DNA from: Primula veris
Lineage: Eukaryota > Streptophyta > Magnoliopsida > Ericales > Primulaceae
Length of the DNA stretch: 64,000 nt
Assembly: GCA_963682055.1 (NCBI GenBank)
Contig: OY821746.1
Location: 6,607,992 to 6,671,991, forward strand
Reading direction: 5' to 3'
Shown: positions 11,901-28,798 of the stretch, in pieces
Layout: every line of letters begins with the position of its first letter
Numbering within the stretch: position 1 is the stretch's first letter
Notes under the pieces: generated by a model
Told to the model about the DNA's origin: nothing
Database searches by the model: none
Seen by the model: only the letters and a program-made list of their open reading frames with translations
Program-made: the position numbers and the translations under genes

Positions 11901-14900
11901 GTGAACTTCTTAAGGAGTTTAATTTCCCGAAAACCCACCACAACCAAGCTTGTTTTCCGGTTTATGGGTAAAAATGATATCGAACCTTCCACAAATCAAA
12001 GCTACGGCGCTCTATTAGGGAATCTCACATTTATAAAAGCATTCGCCTCTGGAGTACTAGTTCCAAAGTCTTATATATGGCCTGTTAATGAGAAACTGTA
12101 TCTGTTGCCTCATTCCTCGGTTGTATCGGACGCTCATCAAGCAGGTCTAGAAGTGTTTGCTTCTGATTTTGCAAATGATGCTGCTATAGCCTATGATTTC
12201 AGTTATGATCCCTTAGCTGAGTATTTACAATTTATCGATAATGGGAATTTCTCTGTTGATGGGGTGGTCTCTGACTTTCCAGTAACTCCATCGGAGGCCA
12301 TAGGTAAAATTTTCTTATTTTATAGTAATAGAACTACAAATTTCATACCCAATGGGATGTAAGCTTCCACTCTACTTCAATAGAAGTTTTTAATTATTTC
12401 AACATAATCTTAAAACAACCTTCTGTTATATACTTTTATGCGGTGCACTTGCACGGCTTGCATAATTTCAAATCAAACAAGTGCCAATATTTAGAACCTG
12501 AGTGTTCATATTTGAAGTTGTTCTATACCATAATACCAAAGCTGTAAAAAATGAAAGATTACTGCAAAAGTGGAGGCCATAAGCCTATATATACATGAAT
12601 TTTAAATTGCACATGTTTCAAGTTACATCAATGATTCACCGAGCTTTGAGACTGCTGTATATTCTCAATGGGTATTCGGGTTTCTGTATTCATTTTTGCA
12701 TAAGAATTAGTTACTAATATAAACTTCGTATTCTTTGGGCTAAATTGCAGGTTGTTTCTCTCACATAGGAAAAAATGCACCAGGAAAAGGTATGCCGTCA
12801 TCTAGTGCTTTTCATGTAAATATTTTTGTTCAATCTATATTCTATGTGGGTTTCATTTGTCAGCATAGTTTTCTCTCTGTTTTGAACTTTATAGTTTTAA
12901 TAATTTCATGACTGAGTTCTTAGTGGCTTCTTTTTGCCTTTTGCTTGGTTTAGGAAACTTCTTGGTAATCTCATCTCAAGGATCAAGCGGCGACTACCCT
13001 GGTTGTACTGATTTGGCTTACCAGAAAGCCATTTTAGATGGCGCAGATGTGCTTGATTGTCCCGTTCAAATGTCAAAAGATGGAGTACCAACCTGCTTGG
13101 GCTCTATCAATCTTATGAGTAGCACAACAATAGCCCAATCAGAGTTTATTAACCTTACAATGCCTGTTCCAGAACTTGGGACTGGGATTTATACCTTCAG
13201 CCTAACATGGGGCCAGATTCAAAATTTGACCGGTAATATGACCTGTAACATCAAATTTCCTGCATTGGTTCATATGAACCATTTGTAACCTTAACATTTT
13301 ACGCGCAATCATCACATAACATCTAATTTTCTATGTTTTACTTTTCTCTTCAGCGGCTATATCAAATCCTTATGCGAACCCATATAGATTGTATCGTAAT
13401 CCAAAGTTTGGCAATGTTGGTAAATTCATGACGCTATCTGAGTTTCTGGTCCTTGCGGATAATGCCACTTCGGTTTCTGGTGCTTTGATCAGCATAGAGG
13501 TATGTTGAGTTTAATATATACCTCTTATATATTTTTAAACCCCTGTATATAGGCAAATCCCCGTCTCTATAGTGTGGGAAGACAAAGTCAAATATTTTTG
13601 TAAAAATCTCATCCAAGCGTATAATCTGGTCCCACCCTCAGACGAATGGGGGGAAGGGGATATTGGTTTTATGCTCTTTTTGACTATTATCTCAAATAAT
13701 TATTTCTTGGAATGACCTTATCCTTGTCTTTCTCTTTTAAGAGTCCCGATAATGTTAATGGGTTTCCACTATAATTATATTGAGAAAACTGTAACCTCTG
13801 TTTTCTCAAAACTTTAATTTCTGCTCTTGTTCTTGTTAACAGAATGCAGCCTACCTAGCAGAAAACCAAGGATTAGGTGTTGTAGATGCAGTTCTTGATG
13901 CCTTGAAAAATACCAATGCCACTAAAAAGATTATGATCCAATCCTCTAATAGCTCAGTTCTTAACAAGTTCAAAGAGAAAAACTACGAGCTTCTATATAA
14001 AGTCAGTGAGGATATCCGAGATGTAGACACTCCGACAATTACTGATATAAAAAAATTCGCTAATTCTGTGGTTATAAGTAAGGTCTCCGTTTTCCCTGTC
14101 AACGAGGCGTTTATCACTGGTATGACAGATATTGTGTCGAAACTACAAGCATCGAATCTTTCTGTGTATGTTGGCCAATTCAGAAATGAGTTTGTATCCC
14201 AAGCCTGGGACTTCTACTCAGATCCAAATGTGGAAATTAATAATTATATACAGGCGGCGGGGATTAATGGCGTCATCACGGAATTTCCTGCTACCGCTGC
14301 TAGATACAAGAGTAAGTGCAACTTATGCTTACTTGCTCAGGGAGATTTAGGTTCGGTGCTTAGGCCAGGGTTTGAATTTAAACCCCTTGTGCTTTAAACC
14401 TGCTACAGTACTTGTATCTTGATATAGGGTCACTTTTTAAGGGCATGTTATTAGAATTCCTAACCTTTTTTGGTCACCTATAAGATTTAACTTCCAGAAG
14501 GAGAAACAAAACTTATGGTCACCTAGCGCCTTCCAGACAGTATTCCTTTGCATAAGGCAGAGTTTGGTATTTTGCGGGTGGTATTGGAGATCCCAAATTA
14601 ATGATTTTAGCCCTTATGTAAGGAAAAAATATGGATGCTTACACAGAACAAATGTCGAAAAAGTGTCCAGAAGGACCATCGGTGTAATATGTAAAATTAC
14701 ACTGGTTGTCGCTATCATTTTATGGGCATTTGTTGAGGCTATTAATCATTTTCCTTAAAAGACAATTGCTACTTGATAGCCTAGTCATTTCCCTTTCTTT
14801 ATGTTACCGCTTAGGGAAAAACCAATAATCTTTATTCTGATTTGCGTCCAACGGTGGAGGAAATCAAGTGAGTTCTCTCCTTTTTTTTTTATAATTATGT

Positions 14901-15224
14901 ATATATAATAACTATTTATTCTTCTTGGTTGCAGGGAACAAGTGTTCAGGATTGGGGAACAAGGTCCCGATTTACATGGAACCTATTCAACCAGGTGGAC
15001 TAATGCAACTCATATATCCTCAAATGTTGCCACCAGCTGAAGCTCCCAACCCTGTCTTATCCGAAAGTGACGTGGCTGAGTCACCTCTTCCTCCAGTAGC
15101 CGAGAAAGAACCACCTTCAACCACAGCGGCAGCTCCATCGCCACCTAATGGTCAGCCAAAAGCTCTTGCTTGCCTTTACATATCCCATTTCACAGTTCTC
15201 TTCGCATTAATTGCGCTCTTATGA
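8745..15224 (+). CDS. GDPDL: Glycerophosphodiester phosphodiesterase-like GPI protein, copy 2 (complete)
   Basis: Nine coding exons: 8745-8883, 10581-10871, 11598-11713, 11805-12303, 12751-12789, 12954-13232, 13354-13499, 13843-14311, 14935-15224; 755 residues, the usual family length. Residues 1-30 form a signal peptide (a run of L/V/I after a basic start). GDPD-like domain 1 spans about 48-345 and domain 2 about 365-660, followed by a Cys/Pro-rich linker and a hydrophobic GPI tail (about 735-755). The protein should sit on the outer face of the plasma membrane or in the wall, as SHV3/SVL1 do. I chose ATG 8745 because the only in-frame triplet before it is a GTG. Intron phases and even intron sequence resemble copy 1, so this is a tandem duplication; coding sequences have diverged clearly but both stay open. 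Intron 1 (about 1.7 kb) carries a microsatellite and a MITE. Confidence 0.92.
8888..8942 (+). repeat. Compound microsatellite (CT)n(AT)n(GTAT)n
   Basis: A perfect CT run is followed by an AT run and a GTAT run, just inside GDPDL copy 2 intron 1, five bases after the splice donor. Length is expected to vary between individuals. Its closeness to the donor could affect splicing, but nothing in the sequence shows that. Confidence 0.9.
9089..9326. mobile_element. Stowaway-type MITE in GDPDL intron 1
   Basis: Ends are CTCCCTCCGTAGC and GGGACGGAGGGAG with TA on both sides (9087-9088, 9327-9328). The 238-bp element has the classic Stowaway terminus. Internal sequence near the right arm (TAGTGGACACTTATTT) matches the element at 7060-7359. 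It is non-coding and sits wholly within intron 1, so it does not change the protein. Confidence 0.85.
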
Positions 15225-16984
15225 GATTGGACTCCTTATTTTCACGTACTTGTCTTTGTTCGTGCTAGTAATATTGTAGGTAAGTTCGGTCAGCCCCTTG
15301 TAATTTGAGCTGATCTGGTAGTGGATTTTGTGCCTACGTTTCGCTATATGCGTCACTGTTGTAATTCGGGAAGGATCATTATATTGGTATGTACGTATGA
15401 ATGATATAGAGCATGTGAGATTCGTCGAGTTATAACTTCTACCCTGCTTATCAATCTCATTCAAATTTCAACTACTGATTTTTGTGAAACATTACATTTT
15501 TTACTTGTCTTGAAGTGTATATATTGTATAGTCTGTTGAGTTGTCAATCAAACAGCATTGATATAGTTGATAAAGCTCGCTAGACCTACAAGAAAAGCAG
15601 TGTACATTAAAATGTGAAAGTCCCCTTGGTATAGCTTTTCATAAATAACATGCTCATTCGCACACACTAAAAAGAGTTAAAAGTATGTTTGCTTCTCATC
15701 GGTGAACAGTACTTTTATTGAAGAAATTTACCGGTACTTGTTATTTATAATCTTTTTTCTGTTGATAATTCTTGTTACTTAGATTATGTTAGAAATAATT
15801 TTAGTGTCATGAGTTAGCAAAATGTATATTTTACCTCTACATTAGTTTGTTAGTCACGATGATGTTTCAATTTTTTATTCTATCTCTATAAGTTTTATAT
15901 TATATGTAGCAATGAAGTTAACCATTACTATATGAGTCATGATCTATTGAATAATTTAAATAGTTGTATTATTCAATATATATCATTTTTATAACTCATA
16001 TTTCATTTATATTGTTTTTATATCTAAAGTTAACATGTCTAGTGTGATGTCAAAATTCAACCTAACTCTAACATGTGATGATGTAAGTTAAAATACATTT
16101 TTCACGTGTAAACCCTTAACAAACCAACAAAAACTATCAATATCATTGTCTAATTAGCCTGATCATGGGTCTGCAGATTCTTTGCTTAAATGCCTGATTT
16201 CTTTTCGTTTTTCCTCTTTTTATTTTACATGTATAAGTAATAAACTAGCATACCTGCTCCCATTGTGGAAAACACCTGTTTTTTTGTACTCTTGTGCAAA
16301 CTTTTTCAGCCTGCAGGAATACTAACGTACAAAACACACTCATCAATGCCATTTTTGTCCTTGTCATTGGTAAAATAAATTGACACTGTTAAACTGTACT
16401 ATCATCTAAAAAGTACAAACTAAAATAAACTTTACTTGTGCTAACTTTTGGATCCATATAAATAATCAGCATGAAAATAATATATGAAACGAAGAATAAT
16501 TTAATTAAATGATCCCAATAGTTTCAATCAAAATTTTGTATATACCAGTTTGAACTTTTAACAATAACAACAGCAGATCCGCAATAAATTAAGGTTTCTG
16601 TTTCTTTATGTCCATATAAGCTTATCCTAAATCAAGAAAGCATTTGTCATGATCAGTTTTTTTATTTAAATATCGATAAAATAGTATGTTAGTGACTATA
16701 TATCAGTTACTATGAAAGGATCCAGCTTCCTCCTCCTAAATTTGGGACGAGAACATAATATTTCAAACAATTAATGAAGTAATTTTATAACCACTGAAAC
16801 AAAGTATTATCAGAAATGAAATTTACCTTTATATGGTAAATAAGTAACAAGTTGACATAAGCAATTAGCTAATAAAAGTATATAATATCTATTCAGAAAA
16901 TCTAGCTACAGTATATATTAATATATAGAGTGGTCCTCACCTTCCCACAAATTAATTACCTTCACGAACTACAAGCAAACTCCA
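15225..16984. other. Intergenic region, GDPDL copy 2 to XYLT promoter
   Basis: 3' UTR of GDPDL copy 2, then AT-rich sequence. I see no exon, RNA gene or clear transposon. Confidence 0.5.
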
Positions 16985-17940
16985 GTTACACATCCACGTG
17001 TCACCTCCACATTGGCCAATCCCCTTAAACTCAAATGGTAAAACCATATTAAACAAAATATACCCCCTCTAAAACATCACACAGTGATATAGAGCGTCTC
17101 AATCAGACTGATTACCAGACAATAATTTATGTAATTTTTAGAATTATTTTGACAGTCAATCAAAACAAAAATAAAATCTCAAATATAATATTTATGGAAC
17201 CCTAGTTGAGACTACCCTAAATTTAAATATTAATAATATTTAAAATTTTAATGATTTTAATATATTTTATTTTACTATTCAACAAAATAAAACTCAAATA
17301 TGATATTATAAAACCCTATTATTTAAGAATACCATAAACTTAAATAATAATTACAAATATTAAATATATGGCCGAATAGCATACTCTTAGATTTCGAGGT
17401 GAAAATGAAATTTTAAATTTATATTAATTAGCCTTGAAAGTCTGAGTCTACATGGTTATTAGAATTATTGCTAAAACATATAACCAATCTATAGATTCTG
17501 TTCCGTATATTAATTAGAAATCCAGTTAAATAGCCGTAAAAAATAGTAAAACTCTCCATATCTATTTCATTCTCCAGATGCATAAAACACAAATAGATAC
17601 ATACATGTGTATATGTATCTCTGTAAAACTCTCCTCCGCAAATAAATTAGAAATCCAGTTAAATATTAAATATCCACGTGTCACATCCCCATTGGCCACT
17701 CCCCTTAAACCCAACTGGTTAAACCGTAAATAGCTGTAAAACTCTCCCTCTAAATCCTTCATATAGAAACATAAATAAATACATACATATACATATATAT
17801 ATATATATATAATCTCCTCCGCAAATTAATTAAAACACCAGTTAAATATACAAGAATATCCACGTGTCACGTCACTATTGGCTACTTTCCTAAACCCCAA
17901 CTGCTAAATCTCTCCCTCTCCGTCACGCTAACAGATACAA
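16985..17940 (+). promoter_or_regulatory. XYLT upstream region with three G-box/CCAAT modules
   Basis: A module of about 55 bp occurs three times, near 16993-17047, 17670-17725 and 17857-17910. Each has CCACGTGTCAC (a G-box / ABRE-like core), then ATTGGC (an inverted CCAAT core), then a C-rich AAAC-CCAAC-type tail. The second and third copies belong to a larger tandem duplication of about 190 bp that also repeats AAACTCTCC, CATACAT, CTCCTCCGCAAAT and CCAGTTAAATAT blocks. The last module ends about 90 bp before the XYLT start codon, a plausible proximal promoter position. CACGTGTC is a known target of bZIP (ABF/GBF) and bHLH factors; its role here is inference. Confidence 0.6.
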
Positions 17941-17999
17941 ATATTTAGATACAGATATATTGAGATATAGATATATATATATAGAGAGAGAGAGGGGAT

Positions 18000-20900
18000 A
18001 TGAGGAGCTGCAGGCGAAAATTAAAAACGATCCTAATAATACTATTCGCCGTCAACAGTCTCTCTTTCTATCTCTACCACCATCGCCGCCGCCACTCTCC
18101 GCCGGAGATCCGCCGTACCTTCGCCGTAGACAGATTCGATTTTAATTACAGTTACCAGCATATAATAGCAAAGCCTTGGCCGATCCTCCCTTCGTATCTA
18201 CCTTGGAACGTGGAATCCGATGCTCCGTTTAGGTCGTGCGAGGGGTATTTTGGTAACGGTTTTAATCGGAGGGTCGGTGTGATTTCCGCAAGTTATAAGG
18301 CGAATCGGAAGACCGGTGTTTCGGATGCTGGAGGCTGGTTCAGGTTTTTTTATTTTTTATTTTTACTTTATTGTGTTGAAGTATATTAGTATTGTTTAAT
18401 TTTCTAAAATTGCGTTTTTTTATCAATTGATGTAGTTCAGTTAAATAGAGACTGTTATAATAGTATTATATTATTATTGATAGTTTAATGGATAGTTCAG
18501 GCTGTTTTTTATTTATTTATTTACTTTTTTGTGATGAAGTAAATTATTGTTTGATTTTTATTTTTTATTTTTACTTTTTTTAGTTGATTTGAGTGTAGTG
18601 TTAGTATTCTGAATTTGCATTTTATTATTAGGTTTAGTATGTAAGTTGATTAATTGATGTAGTTCAGTTAAGTAGAAACTGTTTGAATAATAGAATAAAT
18701 ATTATATACTGTTATTGATAGTTTAACATAAACTGTTTTAATATTATATACTGTGTTGTAGAATTATTGTTTGATTTTTGACATAAATTTTTGCATTCTT
18801 TTCTACTAAGTTTTTTGCTATTTATGAATGTATTTCTATTTTCTACTAAGTTTTTGGAAACGGATTTAATTGGAGGATTGATGTGATTTTGGGAAGTTAT
18901 AAGGCGAATCGCAGAACAGGTGTTTCGGACGCTGAAGGCTGGTTCAGGCTATTTATTATTTATTTTTTTACTTTTTTGTGATGAATTATATTATTGTTTG
19001 ATTGTTTTTTTTAGTTGATTAAAGAGTGCTGTTGCTTAGTTTTTTAATTTTGCGTTTTATTATCGATTGATGTAGTTCAGTTGAATAGAAACTGTTATAA
19101 TAGTATGATACGATTATTGATAGTTTAATAGATGTAGTGCAGGTAAATTTAATTTAATTTTAGTTAATTAGTTTTTTGTGTTAGTATATTTTTGTTTGAT
19201 CGTTTTTTTAGTTAATTGGAGTGTAGTGTTATTTAGTTTTCTGAATTTGCGTTTTATTATTAGGTTTAGTGCGTAAATAGAAACTATTAGAATAGTGTAA
19301 TAAGTACTATTATTGATAGTTTAATTTTGATTTTTTGGAATAAATGATTGCATTGTTTGCTACTTAGTTTTCTCAATTTGTGATTTACGAAAATAATTAG
19401 TGTTAATTGATCAATTGGTGTAGTTCATTACGATAGAAACTGGTATTGAGTTTAGTGGTATATTGTTTGGTTTATTGATATTATTCGAAATGATTGCATT
19501 TTATATTACTATGTTTTCCAAATTTTTGCTTTATGATTGGATTTAGTGTGTTGATTGATCAATTAATGTAGCCCAGTTGATAGTTAAATTTTGGAAATGG
19601 ATTTACTAGGGGGATCGATATACTTTCTGGAAATAATAGGGCGAAATGGAAAAGTGGTGTTTCAGATGCAGGAGGCTGATTCAAGTTAATTTATTTAATT
19701 TTGTACGTATTGTGTTAAAAGTATATTTATTGTTTGATTTTCTGACATTATTGATAGGATTTAGTGTCTTAATTGATCAGCTGATGTAGTTCGATAAGAT
19801 TGTTGATAGTTTATTTTTGTACTCGTTGTGTTGCATATTGTTGTTTAAAATTTTCAAATATTATTGAATCATATTGATTGGAGTGAGTGTTTTTACTTCT
19901 CAGTTTTCCAAATTTGTGATTGGTTTTAGTGTGTTTATTGAATGGATCAATTAATGTTTCTCTTAACAGCGATTGGTTCAAGCTTAACTAATTTTCAAAA
20001 TTTTCTTATATTGATTGGTTACTGTTGAAACAGAGATGTTAGATTTGTTAGCATCTCTTAACATTTATGTAGAATTAATTACTTTCTTATCCTTGTCCAT
20101 GCTACAACATTATTTTCCCTTGTCTATGATTGGCACAACTTTTTTTGCTGTAAAATCCTTCTAAATTAGTTCAAGCTTCTCGCATTAGCTAACTAGCCAA
20201 GATTTTGTACCTTGCTTCAGGTGCTTTTATAGCGACACATTGCGAAGTTCCATCTGTGAAGGGGGAAAAGTACGAATGCACCCAGAGAAGATCAAGATGT
20301 CAAGTGGGGGAGAGAAATTGGAGATGGTAATTGGGAGAAGTGAAGATGATGAATTACCAGTTTTTGATTCTGGAGCTTTTGATATCGAGGTCGCCGATAG
20401 AGCAAAACATGGGAAGAAACTTGTAGATAATGAGTTTCTAAATCAGTATCTACAGCCTGGTGAAATCTCGAGGCACACAATGCGTAATTTGGTTGATTCA
20501 ATTCAATTGATTGGTGCTAAAGACTTTGAATGCACTGAGGTTTAGCATTTTAGATTTTTGATAAGTGATTGCTTTCAAGTAATGTAGTTTGAGAATTTAA
20601 GTTGAATCTGTCAATTTTGTGCTAGAACTTCACTTGCATTAAATTAGAGCCTTAATTAATGGAATTTGGATTGTCTTCTCTTTTTGAGATCTACCCGGTT
20701 AAAGTAAGTGGCTATTGGCTTTTAGTGCCCTAGATACATTTTTGGCATTATCTACTGTAATTACTAATTCAGATTCAGCTGAAGGTTTGGAGCATGCTGG
20801 TGTAGAGATTCTGTGCTAACTATCTTTTAAACTGGCTAATTTTGACACGTTGCAAAATAGTTAAAGTAATTTTAACGATGAAGACAACAACAACAAAATA

Positions 20901-23035
20901 GGGCCGTTGATATGCATTGATTACGTAAATTTGTTTTGCCGTAACATATCTGGGGTCTAGTTAACAACTTAAGTGACTTCTTCTGATGCATTAAGTAATT
21001 TTGTTGTCTCGATATGGAAAGGCATTAGAAGCATGCAGTTAAATAAATGTTTAACTTGTTACCTTCCAGTTGTCATGGCTCGTGCTTTAATTATCGTCAC
21101 AATTGTGGTAAGAAAAATTTAAGTCGGGAAACGATGTTTTAGAGCTTCTACAGTATTTTTTTTCCCAAAAGAACAAATAATTGTTTTTATATAGTAGTTT
21201 GCTTGTGTGCGCTGCTAAGGTGAAGTAGTCATCTGAAATGAAGATCGCTCTTTGTCTCATTCAACAACTAATATCGCTATTTGATGTTACATGTTCATAT
21301 TATGCTTCTTATACTTTTTTAATGCCTTCATCAACAAATCTACCACATCGAACAAATTTATCATTATCTGCCATAAGACTTCATCATGGACTGCGTTGTG
21401 GCGTCATATTATTTACTAGTAAAATGTTTCCTATTTTCTCGTGTCAGGTTGATATATATTTCTGACATAGAAGTCTCTTCTTGCAGTGGATTGAGGAGCC
21501 GACACTTCTTATCACACGCTTCGAGTATGCAAATGTGTTCCACACCTTTACTGATTGGTATAGTGCATACGTAGCTTCAAGAGTTACAGGATTGCCTTAT
21601 CGGCCTAATGTGGTTTTTGTTGATGGCCACTGTGTGGTAAGCACCTCTTGTATTTATAGCTTTGGAATTCTCATACTTGAATTTCTAAGGTATAAACTTG
21701 AATTTTATGAATGGAAATTATATTCACGAGTCTTGTTTTTCTTCTCTTTGTATGAACACGAGAAACTATCTTGTCCCTGGATTATTAGTCAAATGTTGGT
21801 CCAGTTCTAGGCTGGTCCTTCCATCCCTAAAAGATAGGCTGCATTTCTATTTGGTCAGTCCCAAAACTGTAAGCCTATTCAACATTAAAAATTGAACTAC
21901 GCAGTAATCTTATTTATTTGCCTTTATGAAATGTTATTTAATCAACGCAAATATCATTGTCTTACAAATGGAGCGCATATTAGGAAAATAATTTATGCAT
22001 TTATTGTTTTAACAAATATGAGTGGGAGTATCTTAATAATCCAGGGGTTGAATCTATTATATGTTAGGAGCATGGACTTCTGAATAGGTATTCACATGTC
22101 AACTTAATCGCCGTGTTTAACCTTTACCGAGTGTTCACCGATAAAAAGTTTGATGCCAGCATCAGGGGCCTTTAATGCTATGTTTGATGAACCTCCAAGT
22201 TTGATTTAGTACTCCGACTTCTTGTATTATCTAGTTCTCTTGTTCCATTTTTAATCTGATAAGTGCAGCACTACTCATTGCATTAATAACTTTTGGCAAA
22301 TTATTATTTCAGACACAATTGGAAGAAACGTGGAGGGCATTGTTTTCAAACGTTACATATGCCAAACATTTTAATGGCCCAGTTTGTTTTCGCCATGCTA
22401 TCCTCTCTCCTCTGGGATACGAAACTGCCTGGTTCAAAGGACTATCCGAAGAAATAGACTGCCATGGAGGTTCTGCACATGATCTATGGCGAAATCCCGA
22501 TATTCATAAAACAGCACGCTTATCTGAGTTCGGGGAGATGATAAGAGCAGCTTTCGGTTTCCAAGTGCATAGAAATCGCACCACCAAATCCACATCAGGC
22601 CTAAACGTGCTATTTGTAAGGCGCGAGGATTATTTAGCTCATCCACGACATGGTGGTAAAGTCGAATCTAGGCTTAATAATGAGGAAGAGGTATTTGATG
22701 CAATAAGAAATTGGGTTTCGAATCATTTGAGTTGCAAAATAAACTTAGTAAATGGTTTATTTGCACATATGCCTATGAAAGAGCAAGTACGAGCCATTCA
22801 AGATGCTTCTGTAATTATCGGAGCTCATGGGGCTGGTCTCACTCACATAGTTTCCGCCAATCCAAAAGCTGTTGTTTTGGAGATTATTAGTAGTGAATAT
22901 AGAAGGCCACATTTTGCTTTAATTGCCCAATGGAAAGGGTTAGAGTATCACGCCATAAATTTAGTTGGATCTTATGCTAACCCACCTGAAGTAATCGAAA
23001 GATTTAGCAGCATATTGAAAAGTCTCGGTTGCTGA
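18000..23035 (+). CDS. XYLT: Beta-1,2-xylosyltransferase of N-glycans (GT61)
   Basis: Exons 18000-18343, 20221-20539, 21487-21636 and 22313-23035 give 511 residues (Arabidopsis XYLT is about 534). The enzyme moves xylose from UDP-xylose to the core beta-mannose of N-glycans in the medial Golgi. It is a type II membrane protein: basic start, then a membrane anchor at about residues 9-26. Family signatures seen include KPWPILPSYLPW, SCEGYFGNGF, the block FEYANVFHT-TDWYSAYV, FVRREDYLAHPRHGGK and the GT61 motif GAHGAGLTH at about 441-449, ending SILKSLGC. The ATG at 18000 follows a GA-rich leader and is the first that leaves the anchor intact. Intron 1 (1.9 kb) contains decayed copies of the end of exon 1. 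Confidence 0.95.
18850..18947 (+). pseudogene. Decayed copy 1 of the 3' end of XYLT exon 1
   Basis: This stretch in intron 1 resembles 18247-18343 of exon 1, with shared blocks such as AAGTTATAAGGCGAATCG, GGTGTTTCGGA and GGCTGGTTCAGG. The GT donor of exon 1 has become GC followed by a poor context, and a few codons differ. It is a non-coding exon duplicate, about 600 bp downstream of the original and accompanied by duplicated intron sequence. Confidence 0.75.
19588..19685 (+). pseudogene. Decayed copy 2 of the 3' end of XYLT exon 1
   Basis: A more diverged duplicate of 18247-18343, recognisable from TTTTGGAAATGGATTTA, GTGTTTCAGATGCAGGAGG and CTGATTCAAGT. It has a stop in the exon 1 frame (GGCTGA in place of GGCTGG) and no consensus donor. 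It is about 740 bp downstream of the first decayed copy. Between the copies a block TGTAGTTCAGTT-AATAGAAACTGT plus ATTGATAGTTTA recurs about five times (near 18432, 18657, 19070, 19275 and 19420). Confidence 0.65.
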
Positions 23036-25087
23036 TACTGCTGAATATTAGTTACACGGGTAAATTGTACCACGAATATTGAAGGAAAGTCTGGACCCAT
23101 CATCCTCCTACGTAAAGAATGGGAGTGAAAGTGGGAGAGCTATAGCGGATAAGAGTACATATACTAGAATGAAACACGCATTTGGGGTACCAATAACTGC
23201 TATAAAAAGGTGTTTGATCACCAGTAGGACAGCTAGCTAGATGATTACACGATTCATTTTCTTGCAATTGGTTGTTCTCAATTAAAATTTTCGTTTTATA
23301 GTCTCGAGGGAACCCAATATGTTGGAATTCTGGGGTATCCTCTGTAGCCAAATTTTCACCATTTAAAGTTGGCAAGCTTTTTAACAACACGGTTCATTAT
23401 TAATTTTTTACTTTCTTCCTCTTTCATTAGTTTTCATTTCATAAAAAAAAAAAAAAAAAAACTGAGTCGTGAACTTTTGTATAACCAACTATTTGGTTGG
23501 TTAATTATTGAAAGTCTGGGTGTGCCACTAGGCTTTATCATTTCATGACTGCTGGTTCAGTTGGCTTAGCCATCTGTAGCCGAGATCAAAACGAAACCAA
23601 AATGGGCATCCTTTTGGATGTTAATACAAGGTGCAAGATGGTAACACCAAAGTTATGTTACAACTTGCCACTTACAGTTTAGCATCAACTGGCCATTCCT
23701 CAAACTGATCATTCCAATTCACTGGTCTTTTCTAGATCTTCAAGATCAACATATAAATTTATAGGATTGTGAGTGGATCACTATATTTATAATTCGAAAG
23801 AACTAGAACCTTGAAGGTGTATTATGAGTGAGAATCCATTTTATTTCTAAATACATTAATCTCTTTGTTTTTCGGAAATTAATTTATGGGTAAAAGATTT
23901 TTCAAGTAAAAGATTTTCAAGGAAAACAAATAATTTTCCATTTCTTGGTGTTTGGTTGCGTGAGAAATTTTCATGGAGAATCTAAAATATACTTTATAAT
24001 TTCTTTAATAAACATAATAATAGAATTACGTCATATTAGTAACAAAATCAGCATATAAAAATTTAAAACCAAAACATTAGAATAATGAAATCTGAAAGAT
24101 ATTTCAAACACAAAAAATCACATTTTATCAAACAAAGTCCGATAACATGCTACTTAATAAAACTCTAAAATTAGCGTGTAGTCTTGACCAATATTTATTT
24201 TGATGGTTATTGAGACTTTATTAATCTCATGAACAATTTTTCATAAATATTCGAAAAACTTTTCCGAAAAGGTATACTAAGATTAGTAGAAGAAGGTAAA
24301 TTTTTTTTGTTGATAATTTGATAATAAAAATCAAGACCAATTTGCAATTTAAAAATTTATCAAACAATCAACAATGTGATGTTAATATATTAGACGATAT
24401 ACAGAAAATGTCTTATGAGAACCAAAGTTTTTCAAGGATGAGAATATTTTTTTATTACTATATAATGTTTAGTTGTAATTTCTTTGTGGTGCTATAATTT
24501 ATAATGGTATAATAGTAGATTTTTATAATAGATTTTTTATTACTATAATGTTTAATAGTATATTTTTAGATTAGTAAAAGGTATTATTTGGAAAATATTT
24601 TATCACCAAAACTAAGAAAAAATATTCTACTATCTTTTCCATGTTTTAAGAAATTATTTTTATAAGATTCTAATTTATCAAATCAAACAAACATCAGAAA
24701 ATATTTTCCTTGGAAACGGAACCTAAATGGATCAAAGATAAAGCGGATTTATAATTAGACTGAACTTTCATACAGATTTGAGAAACATTATTTGAAGCAA
24801 GCCCATCAACTAGTCCACTATATGATAATGGAAAAAACAACTGTGCTGATAAAAAACAGCCGACATTTCACCAATAATAAAACCAAACCAAACCAAACCA
24901 AACATGGCACAAATCATAATCAAAACGACTTTCATAGCAACAATCTACCAAAATTTAAAACAAGTATTCAAACTAACAGACACATCAACAAGAAGTCTAT
25001 AATTCCATGCTCCGATAATTAAGAAATAAAGGATAACGAGCAACACAATTTAGAAAACTGAAATGAAGCCGGTAAAAGCATATATCA
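23036..25087. other. Intergenic region, XYLT to RPS8 (convergent 3' ends)
   Basis: 3' ends of two convergent genes. A run of about 18 A residues lies near 23443-23460. The part from about 23880 to 24720 has inverted, poorly conserved ends rich in GGAAAA/TTTTCC blocks and may be an old DNA transposon, but I cannot fix its borders. No exon supported. Confidence 0.4.

Positions 25088-28798
<3,711 letters not shown>

Noticed and set aside
23100..23390. 96-codon frame on the minus strand after XYLT
   Set aside because: Lies in the XYLT 3' UTR, no family likeness and no supporting splice or promoter signals.
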